Source: Chryseobacterium sp. T16E-39 (GTDB taxonomy: Bacteria; Bacteroidota; Bacteroidia; Flavobacteriales; Weeksellaceae). From it: DNA of 64,000 bases. A program made the translations under genes and the position numbers. Under the pieces are notes generated by a model. The model had not been told where the DNA came from. It saw nothing but the letters and a program-made list of their open reading frames with translations, and made no database searches. Position 1 is the stretch's first letter, and every line of letters starts with the position of its first letter. Shown here one piece after another: positions 43,078-52,104 of the stretch. The stretch covers positions 930,001 through 994,000 of the forward strand of contig NZ_CP022282.1 in assembly GCF_002216065.1 (NCBI RefSeq). Reading direction: 5' to 3'.

Positions 43078-44776
43078 AAATAAATTAAAAATATTAAAAC
43101 AAATATCTGATAATTTCTCCAGAGATGAATCCATCTGGGCAAGCGGATATTTAGCAGGTCTTGTAGGATCATCTTTACCGGCTGTTCAGGCTCCTCAACA
43201 GATTGAGTCCACAGATCAGGTTGCTGTGAAAAAAATTACCCTTGCTTATGGGACAGAAACGGGGAACAGTAAAAAACTGGCGACAAGCCTGGCAGGAATT
43301 ATTAAGAAAAAAGGAATCCAGGTTAAGTTAGCTGATCTTTCACAATATAAACCAAAAGACCTGGGTAAGGAAGAGTACTTCTTTGTTATCATAAGTACCC
43401 AGGGCGAAGGTGATCCTCCGGTTCTCGCTAAGAAATTCTATGACTATATTCATGAGAATGAAATCGATCTCAGCAAACTAAAATTCGGAGTTTTAGCTTT
43501 AGGAGATACAAGTTATCCGCTATTCTGTAAAACAGGAGAGGATGTGGATTACCGTCTGGAAATATTAGGAGCTCAGCGAATCATTCCATTAAAAAAATGC
43601 GATATTGATTATGAACAGGATGCAAGCCAATGGATCGAACATGTTTTCGAAACAGTAAACAAAACATCTGAGAATAGTTCAAAAAACATTTCAGCTCCAA
43701 AAGTTTCAAAGGGAAGGAAAAAGTATCAGGGAACGGTTTCCAACATTATTAATCTGAACGATATTACTTCTGATAAGGAAACCTATCACATAGAAATAGA
43801 AACAGAAGAAACTCTTGTTTACAGTCCTGGTGCAGCTCTGGGTATTATTCCTTTCAATTCAAAACCTGTAGTCGATGAAATTATTGAATTAACAGGAATT
43901 GACCCTAAGAAGGAAGTTGAAACAGCTCGAGTAACGGCCAGTGTAGAAGAGCTTTTATCTCAACATCTTAATATCAGTTATCTATTAAAAACAGTTGTTG
44001 CTCAATATGCTGCGATTACAGGACATTCAATTCCAGAAGTTCGTTTAGGCCTTCTTGATCTCCTTCGGATTTATCCGGTGAAAAATGCTGATGAATTTGA
44101 ACAGATCATCACTGTATTAACTGGACAGTCTCCACGATTGTATTCCATCTCTTCCTCTTTGGAGGCTCATGGAGATACTGAAATTCACATTACTGTTGCC
44201 AAATCTGAATTCCTGATCGACGACCAGAAACAGAATGGATTATGCAGTGGTTTTCTTAGTGAATTCGCTGAGGGAGAAAGCATTGAGTTTTATATTCAGG
44301 AAGCAGGTCATTTTAAACTACCGGAGCAGGATAAAGATATTATCATGATCGGACCGGGAACAGGAATTGCACCATTCAGGTCATTTCTTTGGGAGCGGGA
44401 TGCAACAGGAGCAGAGGGCAGGAATTGGTTATTTTTTGGGGACCGGAATTTTGTATCAGATTTCCTTTATCAATCAGAACTTCAGGATTTTCTTAAAACA
44501 GGCGGGCTCACTCATTTAGACCTTGCTTTCTCCAGAGATACAGCAGAAAAAATATATGTCCAGCACAAACTGGAACAAAAGGCCCAGGAAGTTTTTTACT
44601 GGCTTGAAGGGGGAGCATCTATCTATGTATGTGGTGCAAAAGAGCCCATGAGCCGTGATGTTGAAGAAACCCTTTTGAATATTATTCAAACTCAGGGGAA
44701 ACGCAGCAAGGAGGATGCTCTTAGCTATCTGGAAGAAATGGAGCTTAATGGCAGATATGCTAAAGATGTTTATTAA
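43067..44776 (+). CDS. cysJ: Sulfite reductase flavoprotein alpha-component
   Basis: The start is the ATG at 43067 (569 residues, MLSENKLKILKQIS), overlapping cobA by 11 bases. Earlier in-frame ATGs lie deep inside cobA. Domain order: flavodoxin/FMN (about 60-205, LAYGTETGNSKKLA, STQGEGDPP, LALGDTSY), connecting and FAD domain (RLYSISSSLE, GLCSGFL), and the NADPH domain (MIGPGTGIAPFRSFLWERDA, GDRNFVSDFLY, SIYVCGAKEPMSRDV). It ends NGRYAKDVY, the normal CysJ terminus. It passes electrons from NADPH to the siroheme subunit. Confidence 0.95.
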   Translation: MLSENKLKILKQISDNFSRDESIWASGYLAGLVGSSLPAVQAPQQIESTDQVAVKKITLAYGTETGNSKKLATSLAGIIKKKGIQVKLADLSQYKPKDLGKEEYFFVIISTQGEGDPPVLAKKFYDYIHENEIDLSKLKFGVLALGDTSYPLFCKTGEDVDYRLEILGAQRIIPLKKCDIDYEQDASQWIEHVFETVNKTSENSSKNISAPKVSKGRKKYQGTVSNIINLNDITSDKETYHIEIETEETLVYSPGAALGIIPFNSKPVVDEIIELTGIDPKKEVETARVTASVEELLSQHLNISYLLKTVVAQYAAITGHSIPEVRLGLLDLLRIYPVKNADEFEQIITVLTGQSPRLYSISSSLEAHGDTEIHITVAKSEFLIDDQKQNGLCSGFLSEFAEGESIEFYIQEAGHFKLPEQDKDIIMIGPGTGIAPFRSFLWERDATGAEGRNWLFFGDRNFVSDFLYQSELQDFLKTGGLTHLDLAFSRDTAEKIYVQHKLEQKAQEVFYWLEGGASIYVCGAKEPMSRDVEETLLNIIQTQGKRSKEDALSYLEEMELNGRYAKDVY

Positions 44777-44813
44777 ACCCCATTTGAAGTAATTGTTAAA
44801 TAAAAAGAAAATA

Positions 44814-46487
44814 ATGAGCAATAAAGATAACCTTTCACCCGTAGAAAGAATTAAAACCGGCAGTAACGGACTCAGAGGAACCTTAAAGGAAAGTCTTTCC
44901 GATGATTTCACCGGAGCCATAAGAGAAGATGATCAAACCCTGATCAAGTTCCACGGAATGTATCAGCAGGATGATAGAGACAGACGAGAAGAACGAGTAA
45001 GCAAAAAGTTAGAATGGCTTTATTCATATATGATCCGGCTAAGACTTCCCGGAGGTTTTTTAACCTCTGAACAATGGTCAGGATTGAATGAAATTGCAGA
45101 AGATCATTCTACAGGAACGATAAAAATAACCACAAGACAGACTATTCAGCTGCATGGTATTTTAAAATCCCACTTAAAACCTACCATTCAAAGTTTTAAT
45201 ATTCAACATCTCGATTCTATTGCAGCATGTGGAGATGTTAATAGAAATGTAACCTGTACCGCTAATCCTTCTGAATCACCACTGCATCAGGAGGCTTATG
45301 AACTGGCTGGTAAGATCAGTGAAATGTGTCTTCCAAAGACCAAGTCATACTACGACATCTGGATCGATGATGAATTAATTGTTGACAGAAAAGTGGAAGA
45401 AGATCCTCTTTATCAGGAAAGGTATCTGCCAAGAAAGCTGAAAATCGGAATCGCAGTTCCCCCCAATAATGATGTGGATGTATTTATCAATGATATTGCA
45501 CTGATTGCAATTATTGAGAACAATAAGATCGCTGGTTATAATATTGCTGCAGGAGGAGGGCTAGGTGCCACCCATGGAAATGAGTCAACGTATGCCCGTC
45601 TGGCTTCCGTGCTTGGATTTGTAGATAGTGAAGAAAAAGTATTAAAAGCTGTATACGAAATTATAACCGTACAGCGTGATTTCGGAAACAGAAGCGATCG
45701 AAAACTTTCAAGGTTAAAGTATACGATCGATCAATTGGGCATTGATGGATATAGAGCTGAAGTTGAAAAAAGGACTGGTTTTGCTTTCGAGCCAGCCAGA
45801 GAATTTAAATTTGAACAAAGAAAAGACCGTTATGGCTGGACAAAAAATCATGAAGGAAAATGGTTTTACACTGTTTTTGTAGAACATGGAAGAGTCCTGG
45901 ACACTGATGAATATCCTTTAAAATCAGGACTATTAAAGATTGCAGAATTAGATAAAGTTAACTTCCGTTTTACTTGTAACCAGAACCTTATTATTTCTGA
46001 TATTGAAGAAGCAGACAAGCCTCAAATTGAATCTCTTCTAAAAGAATTTGGAATTTCTGAATATACTGAAAATGCAAGTGCATTACGCAAAAATTCTGTT
46101 GCCTGTGTCGCATTAAATACCTGTTCATTAGCGTTAGCGGAAGCACAGCGCTATCTGCCTTCTCTGGTGACTAAAATTGAACCTGTCCTTGAAAAGTATG
46201 GTCTTTTAGAGGAAGATATAACGATTAGAATGACCGGATGTCCAAATGGTTGCGGAAGATCTCCTAATGCTGAAATCGGCTTTGTAGGAACAGCATATGG
46301 CAAATATAACCTTCACATCGGTGGAGACAGATTAGGAATGCGCCTTAATACAAAATTCAAAGAAAATATTGGTGAAGAAGAAATTCTTGAAACCTTGGAT
46401 CAGCTTTTCGGCATATATGTACAGGAAAAACTGACTGAGGAAACGTTTGGTGATTTTTCATACCGCTATTTACAAAGCTTGAATTAA
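44814..46487 (+). CDS. cysI: Sulfite reductase hemoprotein beta-component
   Basis: The start at 44814 gives MSNKDNLSPVERIKTGSNG (557 residues). It has the siroheme and 4Fe-4S ligand Cys of VACVALNTCSLALAEAQR and MTGCPNGCGRSPNAEIGFVG. The sulfite-binding Arg/Lys cluster (TTRQTIQLHGILKS) and the GGGLGATHGN loop are also present. Together with CysJ it reduces sulfite to sulfide. It lies 37 bases after cysJ. A repeat element begins 6 bases after its stop codon. Confidence 0.95.
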   Translation: MSNKDNLSPVERIKTGSNGLRGTLKESLSDDFTGAIREDDQTLIKFHGMYQQDDRDRREERVSKKLEWLYSYMIRLRLPGGFLTSEQWSGLNEIAEDHSTGTIKITTRQTIQLHGILKSHLKPTIQSFNIQHLDSIAACGDVNRNVTCTANPSESPLHQEAYELAGKISEMCLPKTKSYYDIWIDDELIVDRKVEEDPLYQERYLPRKLKIGIAVPPNNDVDVFINDIALIAIIENNKIAGYNIAAGGGLGATHGNESTYARLASVLGFVDSEEKVLKAVYEIITVQRDFGNRSDRKLSRLKYTIDQLGIDGYRAEVEKRTGFAFEPAREFKFEQRKDRYGWTKNHEGKWFYTVFVEHGRVLDTDEYPLKSGLLKIAELDKVNFRFTCNQNLIISDIEEADKPQIESLLKEFGISEYTENASALRKNSVACVALNTCSLALAEAQRYLPSLVTKIEPVLEKYGLLEEDITIRMTGCPNGCGRSPNAEIGFVGTAYGKYNLHIGGDRLGMRLNTKFKENIGEEEILETLDQLFGIYVQEKLTEETFGDFSYRYLQSLN

Positions 46488-46493
46488 AATTGC

Positions 46494-46752
46494 TTAACCA
46501 CAAACCGAAGGTTCGACGTAGTCAAAAGTCACAAAAGCTTTATTTATAAACACTTTAGAGCACTTAAGCTAAGTTTATAATTAGATTGTGAAAAAAGTTC
46601 ACATAAGATAAAAGTCTTAGATTTTCTAAAAACTTAAGTGCTCTTGATATGCATAAAGCTGGGAACTTAAATCAACTTAAGTGTTAAGTGAGATTGCTTC
46701 ACATTCGTTCGCAATGACATAGTGTTTAAAAACTTTTGTCCCTTTTGTGGTA
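46494..46752 (+). repeat. MITE-like repeat, copy D (carries long left arm)
   Basis: About 259 bp, starting TTAACCACAAACCGAAGG and ending TTTTGTGGTAA. The left arm is long (to about 46539). The core blocks CACTTTAGAGCACTTAAG, ATTAGATTGTGAAAAA, CACATAAGAT and GAGATTGCTTCACATTCG repeat in copy E 34 bases further on in the same orientation. Confidence 0.75.
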
Positions 46753-46786
46753 AAAAAATAACATGCTTGAAACTTTTAATTAAAAT

Positions 46787-47047
46787 TAAACCACAAAAGT
46801 CACAAAAGCTTTGTTTATAAACACTTAAGAACACTTAAGTTAAAGTTTATAATTAGATTGTGAAAAAGTGCACATAAGATGAAAATCTTAGATTTTCAGA
46901 AGACTTAAGTGATCTTGATATACGTAAAGCTGGAAACTTAAATCAACTTAAATGTTAAGTGAGATTGCTTCACATTCGTTCGCAATGACATAGTGTTTAA
47001 AAGCTTTTGTCGCTTTTGACTATGTCGAACCTTCGGTTTGTGGTTAA
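46787..47047 (+). repeat. MITE-like repeat, copy E (carries long right arm)
   Basis: About 261 bp in direct orientation to copy D. Its right arm GTCGAACCTTCGGTTTGTGG ending GGTTAA is the reverse complement of D's left arm. The composite 46494-47047 is therefore bounded by inverted repeats of about 46 bp with three mismatches. No transposase gene is present. The 794-base gap 46488-47281 holds D, E and a 234-base upstream region of the receptor gene, with inverted repeats CTGTTG-N8-CAACAG (47167-47186) and CTGTTTAAA/TTTAAACAG, and no gene. Confidence 0.75.
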
Positions 47048-47281
47048 AAAAATATTACTTCTCCAGTCATTAAAAACTTAAATTGAAAATATGGCACAAC
47101 TACTTTATCATCAGAAAAAAACTAACAAACAAAACCATCATCTTTTAGGTTTACGAATGTATATGTGCTGTTGATTTTATACAACAGACAACATTAAAAC
47201 TGTTTAAAAATACATCATGGTCCTAATCTCCCTTATTAAAAGTTTAAACAGATTTATTCGTATAACGTAAAAAAATGAAAA

Positions 47282-50158
47282 ATGAAAAACAAAAGGCAGG
47301 GACTTTTTCTGCAGAAAGTGGGTATACTATTATTTGTCCTTTTATTCTTTAACCTGGCGGAAGCACAACAGCAGCTGATAGAATTAAGTGGAATCATCAA
47401 AAACACAGACACCCAAAAAGGGATTACCGCTGTAAAAGTTCAGGTTGAACATACAGAGGATACTTCATTAACAGATCAACAGGGAAATTTTAAAATAAGA
47501 ACGAGGGTTAAAATACCCTTTCGAATCGTTATTAGTAAAGAAGGATTCATCAGTCAAACAGTTGAAATACTTTCCCTTTCCAATAAAATAGCGATAGAGC
47601 TAAATCCTCAGAATGCCATTATCGATGAAGTGGTTATTTCGGCTTCCAGAGTTCCGGAAAAGGTTCTAAGATCTCCTATAGCGATTGAAAAGATTGACAT
47701 CAGAGCCATCCGGGAGAGCCCTGCTGCTTCATTTTATGAAACCCTTGAAAACGTGAAAGGTTTGCAACTTTTAACCTCTAGTCTTACGTTAAAAATCCCT
47801 AATTCCCGAGGTTTTAATTCGCCTAATAATTTTCGCTTCATGCAATTGGTGGATGGGGTTGATGTGCAATCTGCTACTTTGGGAGTTCCATTAGGAAATG
47901 CCATAGGCCCCACAGAACTGGATATCCAATCTATGGAGGTAACTCCGGGAGCGGCATCTGCTCTTTATGGGATGAATGCTATTAATGGATTGGCAAGTCT
48001 TCAGACAAAAGATCCTTTTACCTCACAGGGATTGAGTGTCTATTTTCGGGGAGGAGTTAATCATGTTGATAATGTAAACCATAAAATATCTTCTTTGGGA
48101 GAAAGTGCCATCAGGTTTGCAAAAGCTTTAAATAAGAACCTCGCTATTAAAGTCAATGCATCTTATTTTAGTGGAGTAGACTGGATCTCAAATAATCAAA
48201 CCGATCAGAATGCCAATCCATTAATTACTGCTAATCCTAATTTTTCATTGGGTAATAATCCTGCAGAAGATCTTTGGAATAAATACGGAGATGAAAGAAA
48301 CAACCGGGTTGCCGTAAAGGTAGATTATAATGGGAAGCCTACCACATTCAATGTGTCACGAACAGGATATCTTGAAAAGGATCTCGTAAGCCCGGAAGTT
48401 AAAAATGTAAAATTTGATGCCGGGTTGTATTATCGTTTTGGGGATCAATGGAGAACATCTTATGTATATCGATATGGATTGCTTGACGGAACTTTTCAGA
48501 GAGGAAATAAGATCAGGCTTCAAAATGCAACAGTCCAAAACCATAAAGTAGAGCTTACCGGTAAAGAGTTGACGTTTAGGGCTTATGTATCAATAGAAAA
48601 TACAGGTGATTCTTACAATCTGAAACCTTTGGCTGATAACCTGGATCTGACCAATCTTTCTAATAGCAATTGGAAAAACATCTTTCAGTCAGCTTTGCAA
48701 AATAATATCAATGCAGGAGTAAGCTTAAATGATGCTTTCATCCGTGCAAGACAGGAAGCAGATAAAAACAGAGCAGTTCCCGGGACCTATGCTTTTGAAC
48801 AACTAAAAAATACCATTATTGGAATCAATAACTGGGATTCAGCCAATGGGGGAGTTGCCGGAGCTCCCGCTACAGGAGGGGCTAAACTTGAACAAAAATC
48901 ACGCTTTTACCAGGGTGAACTGACCTATGACTTAAGCAGGTTTGTAAAAATATTCAACTTGCTTGCAGGTATCGACTATCGCCTGTACAGCATAACCCCG
49001 GATGGAAATAATTTTGTTGATTTTGACAGACCGGTTAAAGAAAGAAATACCCCTTTATCCAATGGCACTTTTGGTAAGGATGTTATTTATCAGAAATATG
49101 GGGCTTTTGCCCAGATCACCAAACTTTTCTTTGATGATAAATTAAAACTTAATGCAGCCTTACGCGTTGACCGGAATCCTGAATTCGAAGCAAAAATAAA
49201 TCCGAGAATAAGTATTGTCTATTCTCCTGTGAATCAACATAATTTCAGGGCCTCTTTTCAAAATGGGTACCGTTTTCCCTCATTGTTTGAAGCTCTTTCC
49301 TTCGTCAACAACGGAAACGTAAGAAGGGTGGGCGGACTTTCAAAAGTGAATGAAGGGCTGGGTTATCTTGAAAATTCATATACGCTTGCTTCCCTTGACA
49401 GATTCACTTCTGCAGTAAATGCTGATGTAGATGGAGGGAAAAGTCCAAACCAGGCAGCGTTGGATAACAAAAATCTTTTAGCAGTTGCCAATCTCCAAAA
49501 GCTGCAACCCGAAAAAATCAATTCATTTGAAGTAGGGTATAAGTCCGTTTTCTTTAATAGTAAACTGGTGCTGGATTGGGATTTTTACTACAACATCTAT
49601 GAAGGATTTCTTGGACAGGTAGAAGTGGCTGTACCTAAAAATGGTAAAGTGGGAAGCGAAAGCGCTGTCCTGGATATGATCGATCGAAGTAAGCAGGACC
49701 GTTACAGGGTGTATACTAATAGCAACAGTACATACAAAAGCTATGGAACTTCATTAGGTATCCGGTATAATATTGTGAAAAACTATAACATCAATGCCAA
49801 TATTTCTTACAATGATCTGGCGTCCAATAACAATTCAGATTTGTTTATTACCTCTTTTAACACCCCGAAATGGATGGTGAATGTGAGTATAGGAAACAGG
49901 GAGATCATCAAGAATATTGGCTTTACACTTGTTGCAAGGTGGCAGAATAAGTTTTTATGGGAAAGCCCTCTGGCTTCAGGACAAATCCCGGCTTATTATA
50001 CAATAGATGCGCAGGCAACCTGGAAGCTTCCTGAAATCAATGCAAATGTAAAAATCGGAGCTACCAACCTGTTTAACCGCCGTTATTTTCAATACGCTGC
50101 AGGTCCTGAAATTGGTGGGTTGTATTACCTCGCTTTTACCTATGATTTAAAACTGTAA
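47282..50158 (+). CDS. TonB-dependent receptor with carboxypeptidase-like N-terminal domain
   Basis: This 958-residue outer-membrane receptor has a signal peptide ending near NLAEAQQ (residue 28). A CarboxypepD_reg-like beta-sandwich follows (about 30-115; GIIKNTDTQKGITAVKVQVEH). The linker IDEVVISASRVPEKVLRSP leads to the TonB plug and a 22-strand barrel ending GGLYYLAFTYDLKL. An earlier ATG at 47275 is out of frame. There is no SusD partner. Its 4-base spacing to the siroheme/TSUP gene and place in the cysteine cluster suggest import of a sulfur compound or an iron/haem-related nutrient. The substrate is not readable from sequence. Confidence 0.93.
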   Translation: MKNKRQGLFLQKVGILLFVLLFFNLAEAQQQLIELSGIIKNTDTQKGITAVKVQVEHTEDTSLTDQQGNFKIRTRVKIPFRIVISKEGFISQTVEILSLSNKIAIELNPQNAIIDEVVISASRVPEKVLRSPIAIEKIDIRAIRESPAASFYETLENVKGLQLLTSSLTLKIPNSRGFNSPNNFRFMQLVDGVDVQSATLGVPLGNAIGPTELDIQSMEVTPGAASALYGMNAINGLASLQTKDPFTSQGLSVYFRGGVNHVDNVNHKISSLGESAIRFAKALNKNLAIKVNASYFSGVDWISNNQTDQNANPLITANPNFSLGNNPAEDLWNKYGDERNNRVAVKVDYNGKPTTFNVSRTGYLEKDLVSPEVKNVKFDAGLYYRFGDQWRTSYVYRYGLLDGTFQRGNKIRLQNATVQNHKVELTGKELTFRAYVSIENTGDSYNLKPLADNLDLTNLSNSNWKNIFQSALQNNINAGVSLNDAFIRARQEADKNRAVPGTYAFEQLKNTIIGINNWDSANGGVAGAPATGGAKLEQKSRFYQGELTYDLSRFVKIFNLLAGIDYRLYSITPDGNNFVDFDRPVKERNTPLSNGTFGKDVIYQKYGAFAQITKLFFDDKLKLNAALRVDRNPEFEAKINPRISIVYSPVNQHNFRASFQNGYRFPSLFEALSFVNNGNVRRVGGLSKVNEGLGYLENSYTLASLDRFTSAVNADVDGGKSPNQAALDNKNLLAVANLQKLQPEKINSFEVGYKSVFFNSKLVLDWDFYYNIYEGFLGQVEVAVPKNGKVGSESAVLDMIDRSKQDRYRVYTNSNSTYKSYGTSLGIRYNIVKNYNINANISYNDLASNNNSDLFITSFNTPKWMVNVSIGNREIIKNIGFTLVARWQNKFLWESPLASGQIPAYYTIDAQATWKLPEINANVKIGATNLFNRRYFQYAAGPEIGGLYYLAFTYDLKL

Positions 50159-50162
50159 TCAA

Positions 50163-51683
50163 ATGAGTAATTCTTTATATCCCATATTCTTAAAACTTGA
50201 AACCTTATCACTACTGATCATCGGTGGTGGTAAGGTTGCTCTCGAAAAATTAGAATCCATCCTCGGCAATTCTCCTAATACCTTTATTAAACTGGTGGCC
50301 AAGGAAATTATTCCAGAAATTAAGTCATTGCAGTCTCAATTTCCCAGTTTAACGTTATATGAAAGATCTTATAACCCTTATGATTTTAAAGATGTAGATC
50401 TTGCCATTATAGCGGTTAATGATATCATAGTAGCCGAAGAAATCAGAAATCAAGCCTATCAAAATAATGTGCTGGTTAATGTTGCTGATAAACCAGATCT
50501 ATGTGATTTCTATTTAGGCTCTATTGTAAAAAAGGGAAGTCTTAAAATTGCCATTTCAACCAATGGGAAATCCCCAACTATTGCTAAAAGATTGCGGGAA
50601 ACTTTCACAGAAACGATTCCTGATGAAATGGATGATGTATTGGAAAATATGCAAAACATCCGCAATCAGTTAAAAGGAGATTTCAATTACAAAGTCCAGG
50701 AGCTAAACAGAGTAACCACAGAGTATCTGGATGTAGGAAAAGGCAATCCCACAAAATCAGATCTGGAAATAGAAAAACTTATCAATATTACTAAAATAGC
50801 TCAAAGAAGAGCGAATATCTATTTAGCAATCATTGGTGTTTTAATTCTTTTTGGAGTATTGGGAATTATTATTTACCAGTTCAATCTGTCAGATGATATT
50901 CAGGTTTTTCTTAGCAAAGACGGTCATATTTTTTACTGGATGCTGCTTGCTGGCTTCCTGGCAGAAATCGTTGCCGGATCCATGGGAATGGGTTATGGAG
51001 TCATATGTACTACGATACTTTTACTACTTAATGTTCCATCACCGGTAGTAAGTGCCAGCATTCATTCCGCAGAATCATTTACAACGGCAGCGGGAAGTTT
51101 TAGCCATTATAAATTGGGGAATGTCAATAAAAAAATGGTCTGGGTATTATTTCCATTAGCAATCGTTGGTTCTGTGATCGGTGCATTAACGCTGTCCCAT
51201 TACGGCGAATATTATGCACATATTGTAAAGCCCATTATTGCGTGCTACACTTTGTATCTGGGATTGAATATCCTAAAAAATGCGTTCAAAGAAAAGAAAA
51301 CCAATCAGGTTAAAACAAAAAAGAGGACCAACCTTAGAGTCTTAGGACTTGTTGGTGGCTTTATAGATTCTTTTGCAGGGGGAGGCTGGGGACCATTGGT
51401 AACCGGAACGTTGATCAAAGAAGGTAGAATTCCCCGTTATGTTGTGGGAAGCTCAACCGTGGCTAAATTCCTGCTTACCATCACCAGTGCGGTCACTTTT
51501 ATTTTTACCATTGGTATTCATCATTGGAATATTGTATTAGGGCTTTTGCTGGGTGGTGTTTTTACAGCTCCTTTTTCAGCGATGCTTACTTCAAAGCTTC
51601 CAACTAAAAAGATGTTTGTCGTCGTGGGTGTTGTTGTTATTGTAATGAGTCTTATCACCATTATAAAATCCTTTTCATCATAA
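50163..51683 (+). CDS. Fusion: precorrin-2 dehydrogenase/siroheme synthase N-domain + TSUP (TauE/SafE) permease
   Basis: This 506-residue protein has two parts. Residues 1-200 form a CysG-B/Met8-like precorrin-2 dehydrogenase and ferrochelatase: LLIIGGGKVALEKLES for NAD, NVADKPDLCDFYLGSIVKKGSLKIAISTNGKSP with the catalytic Asp. After one linker helix (about 218-236), residues 258-506 form a TSUP permease with the tandem signatures AEIVAGSMGMGYGVICTT and VGGFIDSFAGGGWGPLVTGTL and seven to eight membrane segments. The first half completes siroheme for CysI. The second half probably moves sulfite, sulfate or an organosulfonate. Fusing them ties cofactor supply to sulfur transport. Confidence 0.92.
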   Translation: MSNSLYPIFLKLETLSLLIIGGGKVALEKLESILGNSPNTFIKLVAKEIIPEIKSLQSQFPSLTLYERSYNPYDFKDVDLAIIAVNDIIVAEEIRNQAYQNNVLVNVADKPDLCDFYLGSIVKKGSLKIAISTNGKSPTIAKRLRETFTETIPDEMDDVLENMQNIRNQLKGDFNYKVQELNRVTTEYLDVGKGNPTKSDLEIEKLINITKIAQRRANIYLAIIGVLILFGVLGIIIYQFNLSDDIQVFLSKDGHIFYWMLLAGFLAEIVAGSMGMGYGVICTTILLLLNVPSPVVSASIHSAESFTTAAGSFSHYKLGNVNKKMVWVLFPLAIVGSVIGALTLSHYGEYYAHIVKPIIACYTLYLGLNILKNAFKEKKTNQVKTKKRTNLRVLGLVGGFIDSFAGGGWGPLVTGTLIKEGRIPRYVVGSSTVAKFLLTITSAVTFIFTIGIHHWNIVLGLLLGGVFTAPFSAMLTSKLPTKKMFVVVGVVVIVMSLITIIKSFSS

Positions 51684-51768
51684 GGGTCTGGTGTTCGGCA
51701 AATAAATATAAGTATCTATTAATTAGTATTTTATTTTACATTTTAATTAAAAATTAGTAATCTTTTAT

Positions 51769-51776
51769 TATATTTG
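51769..51776 (+). promoter_or_regulatory. -7 box TATATTTG for the leader-peptide gene
   Basis: An exact TAnnTTTG match, 22 bases before the ATG at 51799. It gives the peptide gene its own promoter. Confidence 0.5.
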
Positions 51777-51798
51777 ATTAATAACAAAAAAAACTAAT

Positions 51799-51987
51799 AT
51801 GAAATCAAACCTTAAAAATCTAAGTTCATTAGACAGAAAACAACTGAAATCAATCAATGGAGGCCGAATTCCATGTCCTGCTAATAATGACTGTGGAGCA
51901 GGTAACTGTTGCATAGCCGGAGCATGTCACCCCATCTCCGATGCAGGACCTAAATATGGCTTATGTACTGCTATAATTTGGGATTAA
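51799..51987 (+). CDS. Gly-Gly-leader Cys-rich peptide (bacteriocin-like), 62 aa
   Basis: The first 22 residues (MKSNLKNLSSLDRKQLKSINGG) are a double-glycine leader of the type seen on Chryseobacterium bacteriocin-like peptides and exported by peptidase-containing ABC transporters. The predicted core RIPCPANNDCGAGNCCIAGA... has six cysteines with spacing C-x5-C-x4-CC-x4-C-x12-C, which fits the inhibitor cystine-knot pattern of knottins. No maturation enzyme or ABC transporter gene is beside it. A TATATTTG promoter box and a strong terminator flank it, so it is transcribed alone. Function (toxin, signal, inhibitor) is unknown. Confidence 0.85.
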   Translation: MKSNLKNLSSLDRKQLKSINGGRIPCPANNDCGAGNCCIAGACHPISDAGPKYGLCTAIIWD

Positions 51988-52009
51988 AATAAACAATCAG
52001 CACATCATT

Positions 52010-52055
52010 TTTCCCTCCATTCTAACAACTTTGTATTGTTAAAATGGAGGGAAAT
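52010..52055 (+). terminator. Strong terminator after the peptide gene
   Basis: TTTCCCTCCATT...TAACAA pairs with TTGTTA...ATGGAGGGAAA (about 17 bp with small mismatches) and is followed by TTTATTTTAT. It ends 50 bases before the convergent PhzF frame. Confidence 0.8.
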
Positions 52056-52104
52056 TTATTTTATGATTACCCTAATTAGATTTAAAGTACTTTATACAAA
52101 TATT

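Noticed and set aside
46494..47047. Possible insertion sequence
   Set aside because: There is no transposase frame in any reading direction within the element; it can only be a non-autonomous (MITE-like) element.
47047..47281. SAM or cobalamin riboswitch upstream of the TonB receptor
   Set aside because: Neither the SAM-I core nor the B12-box sequence is visible. The inverted repeats are short and AT-rich.
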